In this document: positions 35,584 to 44,500 of the stretch, in pieces
Position numbering within the stretch: position 1 is the first letter of the stretch
Layout of the letters: every line of letters begins with the position of its first letter
Assembly (NCBI RefSeq): GCF_900604335.1
Contig: NZ_UWOD01000003.1
Coordinates: 1 to 64,000, forward strand
DNA: 64,000 nucleotides
Source: Intestinibacillus sp. Marseille-P6563
GTDB lineage: Bacteria > Bacillota > Clostridia > Oscillospirales > Butyricicoccaceae
Reading direction: 5' to 3'
The notes under the pieces: model-generated
Seen by the model: only the letters and a program-made list of their open reading frames with translations
Told to the model about the DNA's origin: nothing
The model's database searches: none
Made by a program: the position numbers and the translations under genes

Positions 35584-36345
35584 ATGAAAGTATATGTGAT
35601 CGCAAATCAAAAGGGAGGCATTGGCAAAACCACAACTGCTACCGCCCTGGCATCCATCCTGGCAGAAAGAGGCTATCGCACCTTATTCATTGATGCGGAC
35701 AAACAAGGTAACAGCTCAGATACCTACCGCGCCGACATTGAGGGCGTTCCAACCCTGTATGATGTATTGCTAGACGATGATCGCATTCCTTTGGCCGACG
35801 CTATCCAGGCCACGCTCTGCGGCGATATTGTGGCATCCGACCCCCTGCTGCGCAAAGCCGATAAAATTTTATACGATGACGTCGAAGGGCTGTACCGCTT
35901 GCAGGACGCCCTCCAAAACTTGAAGGGCTACGACTATGTGGTGATTGATACCAACCCGTCCATTGACGCCATGCTCAAAAGCTGTCTGATCGCTTGTGAT
36001 GAGGTCATCATCCCGATCACAGCTGACCGCTATGCCCTGCAAGGTCTTTCCCAGCTCCATGAGATGATCCAGGCTATCAAGCGTCGGCAAAATCCTAATC
36101 TGAAAATCGCCGGACTGCTGCTGGTTAAATACGACCGCCGTACCAATTTGAGCAAGGAAGTCAAGGAATCTCTGGAACGACTAGTAGATCATCTGGACAC
36201 TCGCCTATTCCATACTAAAATCCGTGAGAGTATCCGCGCGCGTGAAGCGCAAGCCAAGCGCCTAATGTTGATTCAATATCAGAAAAATTGCACTACTGCT
36301 GCAGACTATGAGCATTTTGTCGATGAGCTTTTGAAGGGAGAATAA
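35584..36345 (+). CDS. parA: ParA-type partition ATPase
   Basis: 253 residues after AAGGAG. Deviant Walker A KGGIGKTTT (residues 10-18), Walker A' DADKQGNSSD and Walker B YDYVVIDTNPS. It is the short ParA type without an N-terminal HTH, which pairs with small RHH centromere-binding proteins. It separates plasmid copies on the nucleoid and is followed after 5 bases by the RHH-like gene. Confidence 0.93.
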   Translation: MKVYVIANQKGGIGKTTTATALASILAERGYRTLFIDADKQGNSSDTYRADIEGVPTLYDVLLDDDRIPLADAIQATLCGDIVASDPLLRKADKILYDDVEGLYRLQDALQNLKGYDYVVIDTNPSIDAMLKSCLIACDEVIIPITADRYALQGLSQLHEMIQAIKRRQNPNLKIAGLLLVKYDRRTNLSKEVKESLERLVDHLDTRLFHTKIRESIRAREAQAKRLMLIQYQKNCTTAADYEHFVDELLKGE

Positions 36346-36350
36346 AATTT

Positions 36351-36767
36351 ATGGCTAGAAAACGTTCCAGTTCCTTTGGAGCGGATGAGGGATTATTCGA
36401 CAACTTTAGTTCCCAGCCCACACAACAAGTACAAGATCAGCCTCATACACACGAGGTACACGAAGCATATGAAGTGGCGGGAAAAGATATTGTACCTCCT
36501 GTGCATATGGCACAAGAAGTACACCAAGTAAAAAAGAGGCTGCCCGGACGGAAGCTGGGCAGCACCCAGGGCAAGAAGGGGCAAAAGCTGCCCCGCATCA
36601 ACGTGGCGTTCTCAGATGAGAATCATGCGTATCTTACATATATAAGTCGTCGTCGCGGCCTTTCGGCAACGGCATATGTCAACCTTCTTATCGAGGAAGA
36701 TCGTAGGAAAAAGGATAACGCTGAAATATGGAGTCAATATCTCAGGAGTGAATATTTCATATTGTAG
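36351..36767 (+). CDS. Probable RHH-type partition/centromere-binding protein
   Basis: 138 residues. The C-terminal part (LPRINVAFSDENHAYLTYIS, then GLSATAYVNLLIEEDRR) fits a ribbon-helix-helix fold: a short strand and two helices. The basic linker VKKRLPGRKLGSTQGKKGQK is in the middle. The N-terminal 60 residues are encoded by the same 9-bp iterons found at promoters (QQVQDQPHTHEVHEAYEV; AQEVHQV), so its own gene carries candidate binding sites. Its place after parA makes it the likely ParB-like partner and iteron-binding repressor (inference). Confidence 0.72.
   Translation: MARKRSSSFGADEGLFDNFSSQPTQQVQDQPHTHEVHEAYEVAGKDIVPPVHMAQEVHQVKKRLPGRKLGSTQGKKGQKLPRINVAFSDENHAYLTYISRRRGLSATAYVNLLIEEDRRKKDNAEIWSQYLRSEYFIL
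36421..36528 (+). repeat. 9-bp iterons inside the RHH-like gene
   Basis: CACAACAAG, TACAAGATC, CACACGAGG, TACACGAAG and CATATGAAG (36421-36474), then CACAAGAAG and TACACCAAG (36511-36528). They are in the reading frame, giving VQ/VH-rich peptide. Confidence 0.65.
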
Positions 36768-36778
36768 ATAATGTCGAA

Positions 36779-36970
36779 GTGGTTTTCAAATCTGTTTTCA
36801 ATCCAGCAACAGAAACTGTAACGATGTATCGAAAACCTTCCGGCTCTCCAGATTCTGAATATGTCCTTTATTATGAAACCCCAGAACCTTCTACTTCTGT
36901 AACTCCAAGAAAATGGATGACCGATTATCGGCACGTAACTGAACAAGTTTGTAAACCTGTTTCAGCTTGA
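36779..36970 (+). CDS. Hypothetical protein (about 63 aa)
   Basis: Starts at GTG 36779 or at an earlier non-standard codon; the frame is open back to about 36757. ETVTMYRKPSGSPDSEYVLYY and the acidic/aromatic middle suggest a small beta-rich protein. No good ribosome site is seen except CAGGAG near 36746. It may be translated with the RHH-like gene. Family not recognised. Confidence 0.42.
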   Translation: MVFKSVFNPATETVTMYRKPSGSPDSEYVLYYETPEPSTSVTPRKWMTDYRHVTEQVCKPVSA

Positions 36971-37131
36971 TGTACACGAAGTACAGGACACACATGATGT
37001 ACAACAGGTATAACAGGTATAACAGACACAAGATGCAGCAGGGAGATTGTAATCCTCATAAAGATCCCGCATGAATCTTTCGCCATGTGACTATACTTGT
37101 ACTAGCCGCTGATTCATGCTATTATATCAGT

Positions 37132-37201
37132 AGGCAAAACGATAGTAGTGTCCTTGTTGGCACGCAAAAACCCCTGGTGTAGCCGCACCAGGGGTTTTCT
37201 A
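37132..37201 (+). ncRNA. Antitoxin-like RNA, unit A (no toxin)
   Basis: Promoter TTGTAC (37097-37102), 17 bases, TATTAT (37120-37125); terminator AACCCCTGGTG/CACCAGGGGTT ending at 37197. It resembles unit B, but the opposite strand carries a Fic-tail remnant instead of a toxin. Confidence 0.6.
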
Positions 37202-37392
37202 TTCCGTTTTGGGTAAGTAGCTCCGCGCAGCCGAGAAACAGAAACACGAAGTACAAGACACACACGATGTACAACAAGTACAATATGTACAAGATGCGGT
37301 AGGGAGATTGTAATCCTCATAAAGATCCCGCATAAATCTTTCGCCATAAGGCTATACTTGCAATAGCCACTGATCTATGCTATTATATCAGT

Positions 37393-37457
37393 AGGCAAAA
37401 TGATGAGAGTGTCCATAGGGCACAAAAACCCCCAGTGGTGCAACACTGGGGGTTTTC
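37393..37457 (+). ncRNA. Antisense antitoxin RNA of the 28-aa toxin (unit B)
   Basis: Promoter TTGCAA (37358-37363), 17 bases, TATTAT (37381-37386); the RNA ends at CCCCCAGTG/CACTGGGGG followed by TTTT. The toxin mRNA from the other strand uses the same stem as its terminator, so the two RNAs overlap over their 3' ends by about 60 bases, as in TxpA/RatA- or BsrG/SR4-type modules. Confidence 0.7.
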
Positions 37458-37502
37458 TATTCCGTTTGGGGTGGGTGGCTTAGGCCCAAGGCTGGCTACC
37501 AA

Positions 37503-37589
37503 CTATTCTTCTCCATCCAGCCATTTGCAAATGTAATAGGCGATTATACTTGCCGCAACAGAGAGAAAAAATGATGAGAATATATCCAT
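37503..37589 (-). CDS. Type I toxin-like hydrophobic peptide (28 aa)
   Basis: 28 residues: MDIFSSFF, a membrane segment (SVAASIIAYYI) and the tail CKWLDGEE. AAGGGGG lies 9 bases before the ATG. The promoter is TTGCAC (37665-37660), 17 bases, TATACT (37642-37637). The sequence runs on to a GC-rich hairpin shared with the antisense RNA. The pattern (one membrane helix, then KWLDG) is typical of small Firmicute membrane toxins. It is the only intact toxin among four antitoxin-like units in the window. Confidence 0.75.
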   Translation of the reverse strand: MDIFSSFFLSVAASIIAYYICKWLDGEE

Positions 37590-37845
37590 AGAGCACACCC
37601 CCTTCCTCTACCTGGTGTGGGGGCGGTAGCTCATTTAGTATAACAAGAAAGCTATTACTGTGCAACTATGCGCCTTCACTGTTGGAATTGCAATCGCGGA
37701 TGAGCGAGCAGCTCTGCGCAGCCGAGAACCAGAAACATGAAGCACAAGACCCACATGATGTACAATAGGTACAAGATGCAACAGGGAGGTTGTAATCCTC
37801 ATAACTATACTTGAAACAGTCAATAATCTGTGCTATTCTATCAGT

Positions 37846-37905
37846 AGGCAAAACGATGAGAGTATCCATAGGATACAAAACCCCCGGAGGTCGCAACTCC
37901 GGGGG
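37846..37905 (+). ncRNA. Antitoxin-like RNA, unit C (no toxin)
   Basis: Promoter TTGAAA (37811-37816), 17 bases, TATTCT (37834-37839); terminator CCCCCGGAG/CTCCGGGGG. Followed directly by the Fic-tail/iteron remnant ahead of the stalk protein gene. Confidence 0.58.
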
Positions 37906-38026
37906 TTCTCTATTCCGTTTTGGGTGAGCAGCTCCGCGCGGCCGAGAAACAGAAACACGAAGTACAGGACACACATGATGTACAACAGGTACAACAGACA
38001 CAGGATGTAGCAGGGAGGGACATCAG

Positions 38027-39001
38027 ATGAAAAAGGGAAAACTGATTGTAAGCACAGCGCTGGCATTTGCCCTGGCGGCCGGGATGGCGGCCGGAGCCGT
38101 CGATCAGACCGCGAAAGCGACCACCAGCAAAGTGTTGGTGGACGGCAAGGAGATTTCCTTCACGGCCTACGAGATCAATGACTACAACTATTTCAAGCTG
38201 CGCGATATCGCAGCGGCAGTAAACGGCTCTGCCAAGCAGTTTGCAGTCGGCTGGGATGCAGCAGCGAATGCGATCAGCCTGACCAGCAGCACAGCTTATA
38301 CGCCCGCAGGCGGCGAACTGGAACCGCCGGCAAGCATGGAGAATGCAGCGGCCAAGGAAACCAACAGCGCGGTTTCCCTGGATGGCGCGGCACAGGACTT
38401 CGACGCCTACGAGATCAACGACTATAACTATTTCAAGCTGCGTGACGTATGTGCAGCCCTGGATATCGAGGTCGGCTGGGATGCGGCAACGCAGACGATC
38501 ACCCTGACAACCACCGGCGCAGCCGAGGACGAAGGGGAGCAGCCGACAGAGGAACCCCCGGTTTTGGAACCGACCGCTAGTGGCCACATTCTTAGCCCCG
38601 CCATTGACCAGCCGATCGTGCGGCCAGAGGGCGAGAATGTTCAGGATGTGAAGGTTTACGGAAAAGTCTATAAGGGTATGACTCTGATTGCAGGTGCACA
38701 GTTAGAGTTCTACGCAGATAAGGAAGCTACTCAGCTTATCGGCACGGCTACGAGCGATGAGAATGGGGAGTATGAGCTGATGCTCCCATTAGACATGACG
38801 CTTGATCCGTTTCATATCGGAAAATATAAAGGTCAAATCTGGGTGGAAGCCTATTGGGTAGATGCCCAAGGAAATAAGTATTCAAATGTTGCAAATGCTG
38901 CGAAATATAGCTCATTAGGAACTTTCTACGAGTCCAGTATTGAAGCCCGTGGTGGTATTGCAAGTTCAGTTTGGTTGTTGAGCAGCCCCACCAACTGGTA
39001 A
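38027..39001 (+). CDS. Secreted protein with two copper-amine-oxidase-type stalk repeats (copy 1)
   Basis: 324 residues after AGGGAGGGACATC. Signal peptide at residues 1-24 (LIVSTALAFALAAGMAAGA). Two stalk repeats share YEINDYNYFKLRD and VGWDAA (about residues 33-80 and 121-165), then a Glu/Pro linker and a beta-sandwich-like domain (DVKVYGKVYKGMTLIAGAQL, YELMLPLDMTLD). Stalk domains of this type usually support cell-surface proteins of Firmicutes. No sortase motif is seen. In this copy the Fic gene that normally overlaps its start is reduced to about 30 codons. Confidence 0.8.
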   Translation: MKKGKLIVSTALAFALAAGMAAGAVDQTAKATTSKVLVDGKEISFTAYEINDYNYFKLRDIAAAVNGSAKQFAVGWDAAANAISLTSSTAYTPAGGELEPPASMENAAAKETNSAVSLDGAAQDFDAYEINDYNYFKLRDVCAALDIEVGWDAATQTITLTTTGAAEDEGEQPTEEPPVLEPTASGHILSPAIDQPIVRPEGENVQDVKVYGKVYKGMTLIAGAQLEFYADKEATQLIGTATSDENGEYELMLPLDMTLDPFHIGKYKGQIWVEAYWVDAQGNKYSNVANAAKYSSLGTFYESSIEARGGIASSVWLLSSPTNW

Positions 39002-39015
39002 GCACAAGTAAAAGC

Positions 39016-39100
39016 AAACGCCGACATGAATTTCATGTCGGCGTTTTTATATCGATCAGAAAAGCAGGAGCCGACACGAAACTGTGTCGGCTCTTTTTGT
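39016..39100 (+). terminator. Two tandem terminators after stalk copy 1
   Basis: AACGCCGACATGAA/TTCATGTCGGCGTT with TTTT, then GCCGACAC/GTGTCGGC with TTTTTG. The same pair follows the other two stalk genes (50258-50342, 61420-61505). Confidence 0.85.
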
Positions 39101-39131
39101 TTTCATGCCTTGATGAGTAGGCTGACCTTTC

Positions 39132-39392
39132 TCAATCGTCATAGTGGCCCAGGCAGGAAATAATATAAATCACCTCGCCCTGCTCATAGTAAACAATGCG
39201 ATTGGTTTCATCAATGCGGCGGCTCCACCAGCCGCTCAGGTTGCCCCGCAGCGGCTCCGGCTTGCCGATCCCCTGATAGGGGCTTCTCTGAATATCCTTT
39301 ATCAGCGCGTTGATCCGTTTCAGTGTCTTTTTATCTTGTGTCTGCCAATACAGATAGTCACTCCATGCCCGATCCTCCCATAACAGCTTCAT
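39132..39392 (-). CDS. yoeB: YoeB/Txe-type mRNA interferase toxin
   Basis: 86 residues; LLWEDRAWSDYLYWQTQDKK, LRGNLSGWWSRRIDETNRIVY and the C-terminal HYDD match YoeB/Txe, with the conserved His near the end. It cuts mRNA at the ribosome. Its ATG overlaps the antitoxin stop. Confidence 0.92.
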   Translation of the reverse strand: MKLLWEDRAWSDYLYWQTQDKKTLKRINALIKDIQRSPYQGIGKPEPLRGNLSGWWSRRIDETNRIVYYEQGEVIYIISCLGHYDD

Positions 39393-39658
39393 CAGTCCAC
39401 CTCGGTCAAGTCATGCTCGGCAAAATGGGCCTTGCCAGCCTTCACATCTCGCATGATGCTCTCCAAATGCCGGAGATTACTTTCCGAATAAAATGGATCG
39501 GCTGTCACCTCAAAGGGAATTCTCTTTTCACGTGTTACTTTTGTTGCAAAAATCGTGAAAGCAGTAGTCATGGAAAGTCCCATAGCCGAACAAACGTCTT
39601 CCATAGATTTTTTCAGTTCAGCGTCCATACGGAAATTTACATTTACAGTTTGTGCCAT
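39392..39658 (-). CDS. RelB/DinJ-type antitoxin
   Basis: About 88 residues from ATG 39658 (AGGAGAG upstream). The RHH segment VNVNFRMDAELKKSMEDVCS and GLSMTTAFTIFATKV are typical of RelB/DinJ. It binds the toxin and the operator below. Confidence 0.9.
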   Translation of the reverse strand: MAQTVNVNFRMDAELKKSMEDVCSAMGLSMTTAFTIFATKVTREKRIPFEVTADPFYSESNLRHLESIMRDVKAGKAHFAEHDLTEVD

Positions 39659-39682
39659 GATTAACACTCTCCTTTCTGTATA

Positions 39683-39727
39683 TATTATAGCATATTGTAA
39701 TGAAAAAAACAACATTCTTCATTACAA
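39683..39727 (-). promoter_or_regulatory. Promoter and operator palindrome of the YoeB/DinJ module
   Basis: Minus strand TTGTTT, 17 bases, TATAAT (39688-39683). TTGTAATGAA (39695-39704) and TTCATTACAA (39718-39727) form an inverted repeat over the promoter. Confidence 0.7.
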
Positions 39728-39736
39728 ATTCAAGCA

Positions 39737-41514
39737 GAAGATAATCAGAAGCGGTATTCGCTTTTGTTGAGATAGATATTTTGTAAAAAGGAGTGAGGTC
39801 CTAATGAAAATACCATGGCGATGGAAAGAAACGCTAAAACAAAATGTCGCACGCTTTCTGGTCGCCTGTATGATTGTGACCCTTATCCCGACTTCGGTCA
39901 TCACAATGGCATCTGCCGCTCAGGTCGTTGTCAAGGATGAGGAAGAACTTCGTGAGGCATACGAAACTGTCAGCAATGGCGATATCATTCGTTTATCGAA
40001 TGATATTCAACTTAGCGAACCGCTGCAATGGGATCGGGATATCAGTATCACCATTGATGGCAGTGAGAATCTGTATAGCATTCTACCGGCTGCTGATTTT
40101 CCCACGGCACCGTATGAACAGCAGTTTTTAATCAATATCACAAAAACTGATGTTCATTTTTATCACATCATTATAAATGGTGACGATCGAGTGGGCGGCA
40201 TCAATATCTATAATGACTGCTCACAGGAACAGAATTACCACTTCGACGCGATGACAGTCAAAAATACTAATCGCGGTGCAGGCAATGGCAGTGGCATTTC
40301 CATTTCTTCGTACAGCGACAGTGTGCCGGTGACCAATGGTTTTACGGGCGTGAACTCCACCCGCGTAACTATTGATAATGGAACAATTTTCACCAATAAC
40401 TATCTCGCTCCTGATGATAGCAGCAGTTTTGGCGCGGCGTTGTATACACGTGGTAATATCCTGGTCAACATCGATGATGCAACCTTCAGTAAAAATACAG
40501 CGTGCTCAGGCGGCGCGATCAGCCAGACCTATTCGTACATCACGATGACCAGCCAAACGGTGTTCACCGAAAACCATGCCGGGCAGCGCGGCGGCGCGAT
40601 CATCTGTAATGGCCCTCTGTTGATGGACGGCACGCAGATCTCTGGCAATACATCCGACCAGTTCGGCGGCGCGATCTTTGTTGCGGCGCATACGGGCAAC
40701 CATGGTCAGGTGATCATGAAGAACGGCGCGTCGATCACGGGCAATACCGCGAACAGCGCGGGCGGCGGTATGTACATTTCGGACGAAGCCGAGGTTTATC
40801 TGGATGAAGCATCGAACGGCCAGCCGATTTCTGTCACAAATAACCGTGTGCCCAGTGCAGGCGGGGCAGACAATGAGAAGAACAATATCTTTGTTGCGGC
40901 AGTTGGCGCAAAGCTGTATGTGGCGTCGGCGCATACAAAGGGCGAGATCGGCGTTTCCACGCAGAACCCGTATAAGAGCGAAGATCTTGTCTGGTCTACC
41001 ACGACAGAAGCACTGAACACAACTCCGAACGGCTCTGCCAAGGGTCTGAATGGCTGTTTGCAGCGCATGGGTGTGGCTACCTATCAGCCGTACAGTATCC
41101 AGACCAATTTCACGGAAGATCAGTATGCCCTGTTCGTTTATGACAGTGAAGTGTATCAGCTCGTGAAATCCACGACCGGCAACGACGCAATCATGCTGAC
41201 CTACGGCGAAGCAGCGATTGTTTTCGATCTCAATCTGCCCGGTCAACCGGCTGAGGTCGTTGAAAAAGTTGCAGCCGGATCGGTAATTAAGGTGCCGGAT
41301 GTACAAGATCAGACGGTCGGAAATACCAAATTCACCTTCCTGGGCTGGTATACGGAAGCGGAAGGCGGCCAGAAGGTTACAACGGTAACGGGCCAAGAGG
41401 CCGGAGTTGTCGTGTACTATGCGCACTGGAAGGTAGAAAGCGCCGGTGGTGGCAGCGGCGGTGGCAGCATTGGTACAGGCTCGCTGCGTATCGTGTATTT
41501 CGACCAGAATACTG
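39737..41514 (+). repeat. Adhesin 5' region repeated at 62223-64000
   Basis: From GAAGATAATCAGAAGCGG onward, this segment is repeated 22486 bp downstream with the same length to the end of the window, differing by scattered substitutions. Confidence 0.9.
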
Positions 41515-44500
41515 GCAGCGGTGGTTTGACATCCGCTTATATCCTTGCCGGTGACTTTACGATTACCATCTATGACGATGAAGGTAATTCGGAAGAAAAG
41601 ACGGTCACACTGCCGTTTGCATGGCCGGAAGACCCGGCGCGCAAGGGGTATGACTTCAAGGGCTGGGGTGATACGCCGGATGCGACTACACCGGTCAACA
41701 CCAATGTTATCCCGGATAATGGCGAAACCCTGTTTGCGATCTGGGAGGCGCATACTCATACGCTGACCTGGGACGCCAATGGCGGCCAGGGCGGAACGAC
41801 AACAACGCAGAAGTACGACGAATTGATCGTACCGCCTGCCCAGGAGCCGACACGCGAAGGTTACACCTTTGGCGGCTGGTATATTGACCAGAAATGTACC
41901 GTGCCGATGTCCGGCGATATGACTGTAACCGGCGACCAGACATTCTATGCGTCCTGGTTGTCCGAAAAGGTTATCGTTACTTACTATGACAGCCGGGAAG
42001 GGACCTCCGTTGTCGGTACACAGGAATACAACTATGGCGATGTACTGAATCCGTTAGGACCGATCACCAATACGTCCGGACAGACCTTTGTACGGTGGGA
42101 AACAGAGGATGGCCAGGAGGCAACCGGCATTGGAGAACTGAACAATGCAGTTTTGACCTACCACAAGGGCAATAATGGTGATGATGTATCGTCGGCAGAT
42201 GGATATTGGGTGCTGGATCTCTATGCAGTATGGGCCGAAGAAACCACCGACTATATTGCAACGATCAAGTGGAATGACCTCCAAAATAACGATGGATGCC
42301 GCCCGCAGTCGGTCAAGCTGGGGCTGATTAGTTCGGTCAATAATCGTTTGGTGGGCGAAGCCACGGTCCCGGATGATGGCACAGATGTACAGACGTATAC
42401 GTTCACTGATCTGCCTATCACGACCGCAGATACGTCTGTTGAAAAGATCACATACAGCGTATTCCTGTTGGGATATACGGACGCAGATGGCACATACCGT
42501 GAGATCAAGGATACCGCAGCATCTTCCGGTGAGATCATCGGTTCGACCTCATCGAATTATGATGATGCTGTATTTACGACATATCGCTATGCCATCAATA
42601 ACTATACCACCGGTGCGACGGCAGCCGAGTATTCCGGCTCCATCTTCCTGGATCACGATCTCATCACCACCGGCGATGATATTCAGTTCAGCATCCAGTG
42701 GGAAGATGAAAGCGATAACGACGGTAAGCGTCCGGGAGCTGTCACGCTGGTTTTGTACGCGGATGAAATCAAGGTAAAGGATAATCCGCTGCACAATTCG
42801 GACACAGGTGTTGTTAGTGCATCGACCTCGAATTGCAAGGTTTCTGACGATGGCAATGTGTGGACGTATACATTTGAGGACTTCCAGAAATATAATGCTG
42901 GACAGGCAATCAACTATACCGTCGCAGTTACCAATCCGGACGAAACCACGAAATTCGACCTGAACGATTACTCTACGACGTATCTGAACAGCAAAAACGA
43001 TGCAGTAGGCGATGCAAATGGCGCGATTATTTCCCGTGCAATCGAGTTAACGGATAAGACTGTAACGATTACATGGGATGATGAATCGAACCGTGATGGC
43101 ATCCGCCCGGAAAATGTAGTCGTTACCCTATCGGCCTACCAGTGGAATAACAAAACATACCGCTGGGAAGAAATCATGGTTGATACCGCCGATGTAACGG
43201 GAGCCGATGATGAGGACACTTGGAGCTATACCTTTGAAGATGTAAAAAAATTCAATGGTGGCCAGGAGATTATCTATAAAGCGGCTATTACATCGGATCT
43301 CAATGCTCATATCCCGGTTGGTGCGAATCGCTACACGGCAGTGGCAAATGAGCTGGACATTGTAGTTTCCCATGATTGCAATGTAAAAAATGTGCCCGTT
43401 ACCATTGAATGGGATGATGCGCAGAACACGGATAATATTCGTCCGTCCACAATTATTGTGCAGCTATACGCTGATGGCGTGCCTTTGGAGGGTGCCGCAT
43501 ATGCTCACCTTTTAAGTGGCAATCTGACAGCCGATACATGGGAGTACACGTTTGAGAATTTGCCTGTAAACCGTGCCGGTGAAGAAGGGCAGGAAATCGT
43601 GTATACCATTGCTGCTGAAGAAGCGGTTGAGGATTCTCTGTACGGGACATATATCTCCACTGCAAACGGCGAAGAAGAAGAAATTGTCCGTTACACGGCC
43701 AGCTACATGAGCGCAGCCGGAGAAACTACGGATGATCTCACCGAATCGGCGTATCCCTATGTGAAATTAACCCATGGAACGGATCAAGGTACGGTCAATC
43801 TGTATGCCAGCTGGCATGATGACCAGAACCGCGACGGTAAGCGACCGAGCAGCATTCAAGTGGATCTGTACAAGCAGGTCGGCAGCGAAAAGACATTTAT
43901 CCAGACCTACACGGTAACAGCTGGGCGGGATAATTCGTGGACATACACGGTAAAGGGCTTGCCGCTGAACGAAGATGGCCAGAAAATTACCTATCTTGTT
44001 GATGTCAACGAGGATTTCCGTCAGCAGCTTGAAAAGAGTGGCTATACCTGTTCGATGGAAGGTAACACGGTCCATCTGTACTATACGCCGTCTGTGGGCT
44101 ATGTTACTGGTCATATCAACTGGAACGATAATGGCAACAATGACAACCTGCGGCCGGACAGCGTAACTGCTACTCTGTATGCGAACGGCAAATCCACCGG
44201 GCAGACGCTTGAGCTGAACGCAGATAATGACTGGACGCAGACCTGGAAGGACGTTGATAGCTACTACAACAACAACGGTACCACCGGCACACCGGTCGTC
44301 TACACGATTGTTGTTGATGTGCCGGACGGCTACACGGTCAGCTATACGCCAGAGAGCACCACGACGGTCGATCCGCAGACCATCAACATTGACCTTGCTC
44401 ATGGAGTAGATCAGCAGGCCCTGGAAGGCGCGATTTACTGGAATGATAGTGGCAATCAGGATGGCAAGCGACCGGATAGCGTAAATGTTCAGCTTTATGC

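Larger units (their letters stand above)
36971..38026. repeat. Tandem array of iterons, Fic-tail remnants and antitoxin RNA genes
   Basis: About 1 kb without a conventional gene. Units of roughly 270 bp repeat with decay: an iteron block (36973-37035, 37252-37296, 37743-37778, 37953-38013), a segment AGGGAGRTTGTAATCCTC, a promoter, a GC-rich terminator, and ATTCCGTTTTGGGT. Several iteron blocks are preceded by CTCCGCGCAGCCGAGAA, which is the coding sequence for the tail of the Fic gene at 48.4 kb, so these are copies of that gene's 3' end. A complete type I toxin-antitoxin pair lies inside (37.39-37.67 kb). Confidence 0.75.

Noticed and set aside
37480-37665. 61-codon minus-strand frame over the type I toxin
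   Set aside because: It is in another frame from the 28-residue peptide, lacks a ribosome site and has no hydrophobic segment consistent with a small toxin.
36971-38026. CRISPR array
   Set aside because: Repeats are 9 bp without spacers inside larger decaying units; no cas genes nearby.
38027-39001. Copper amine oxidase enzyme
   Set aside because: Only the N-terminal stalk-type repeats are present; the catalytic domain is absent.
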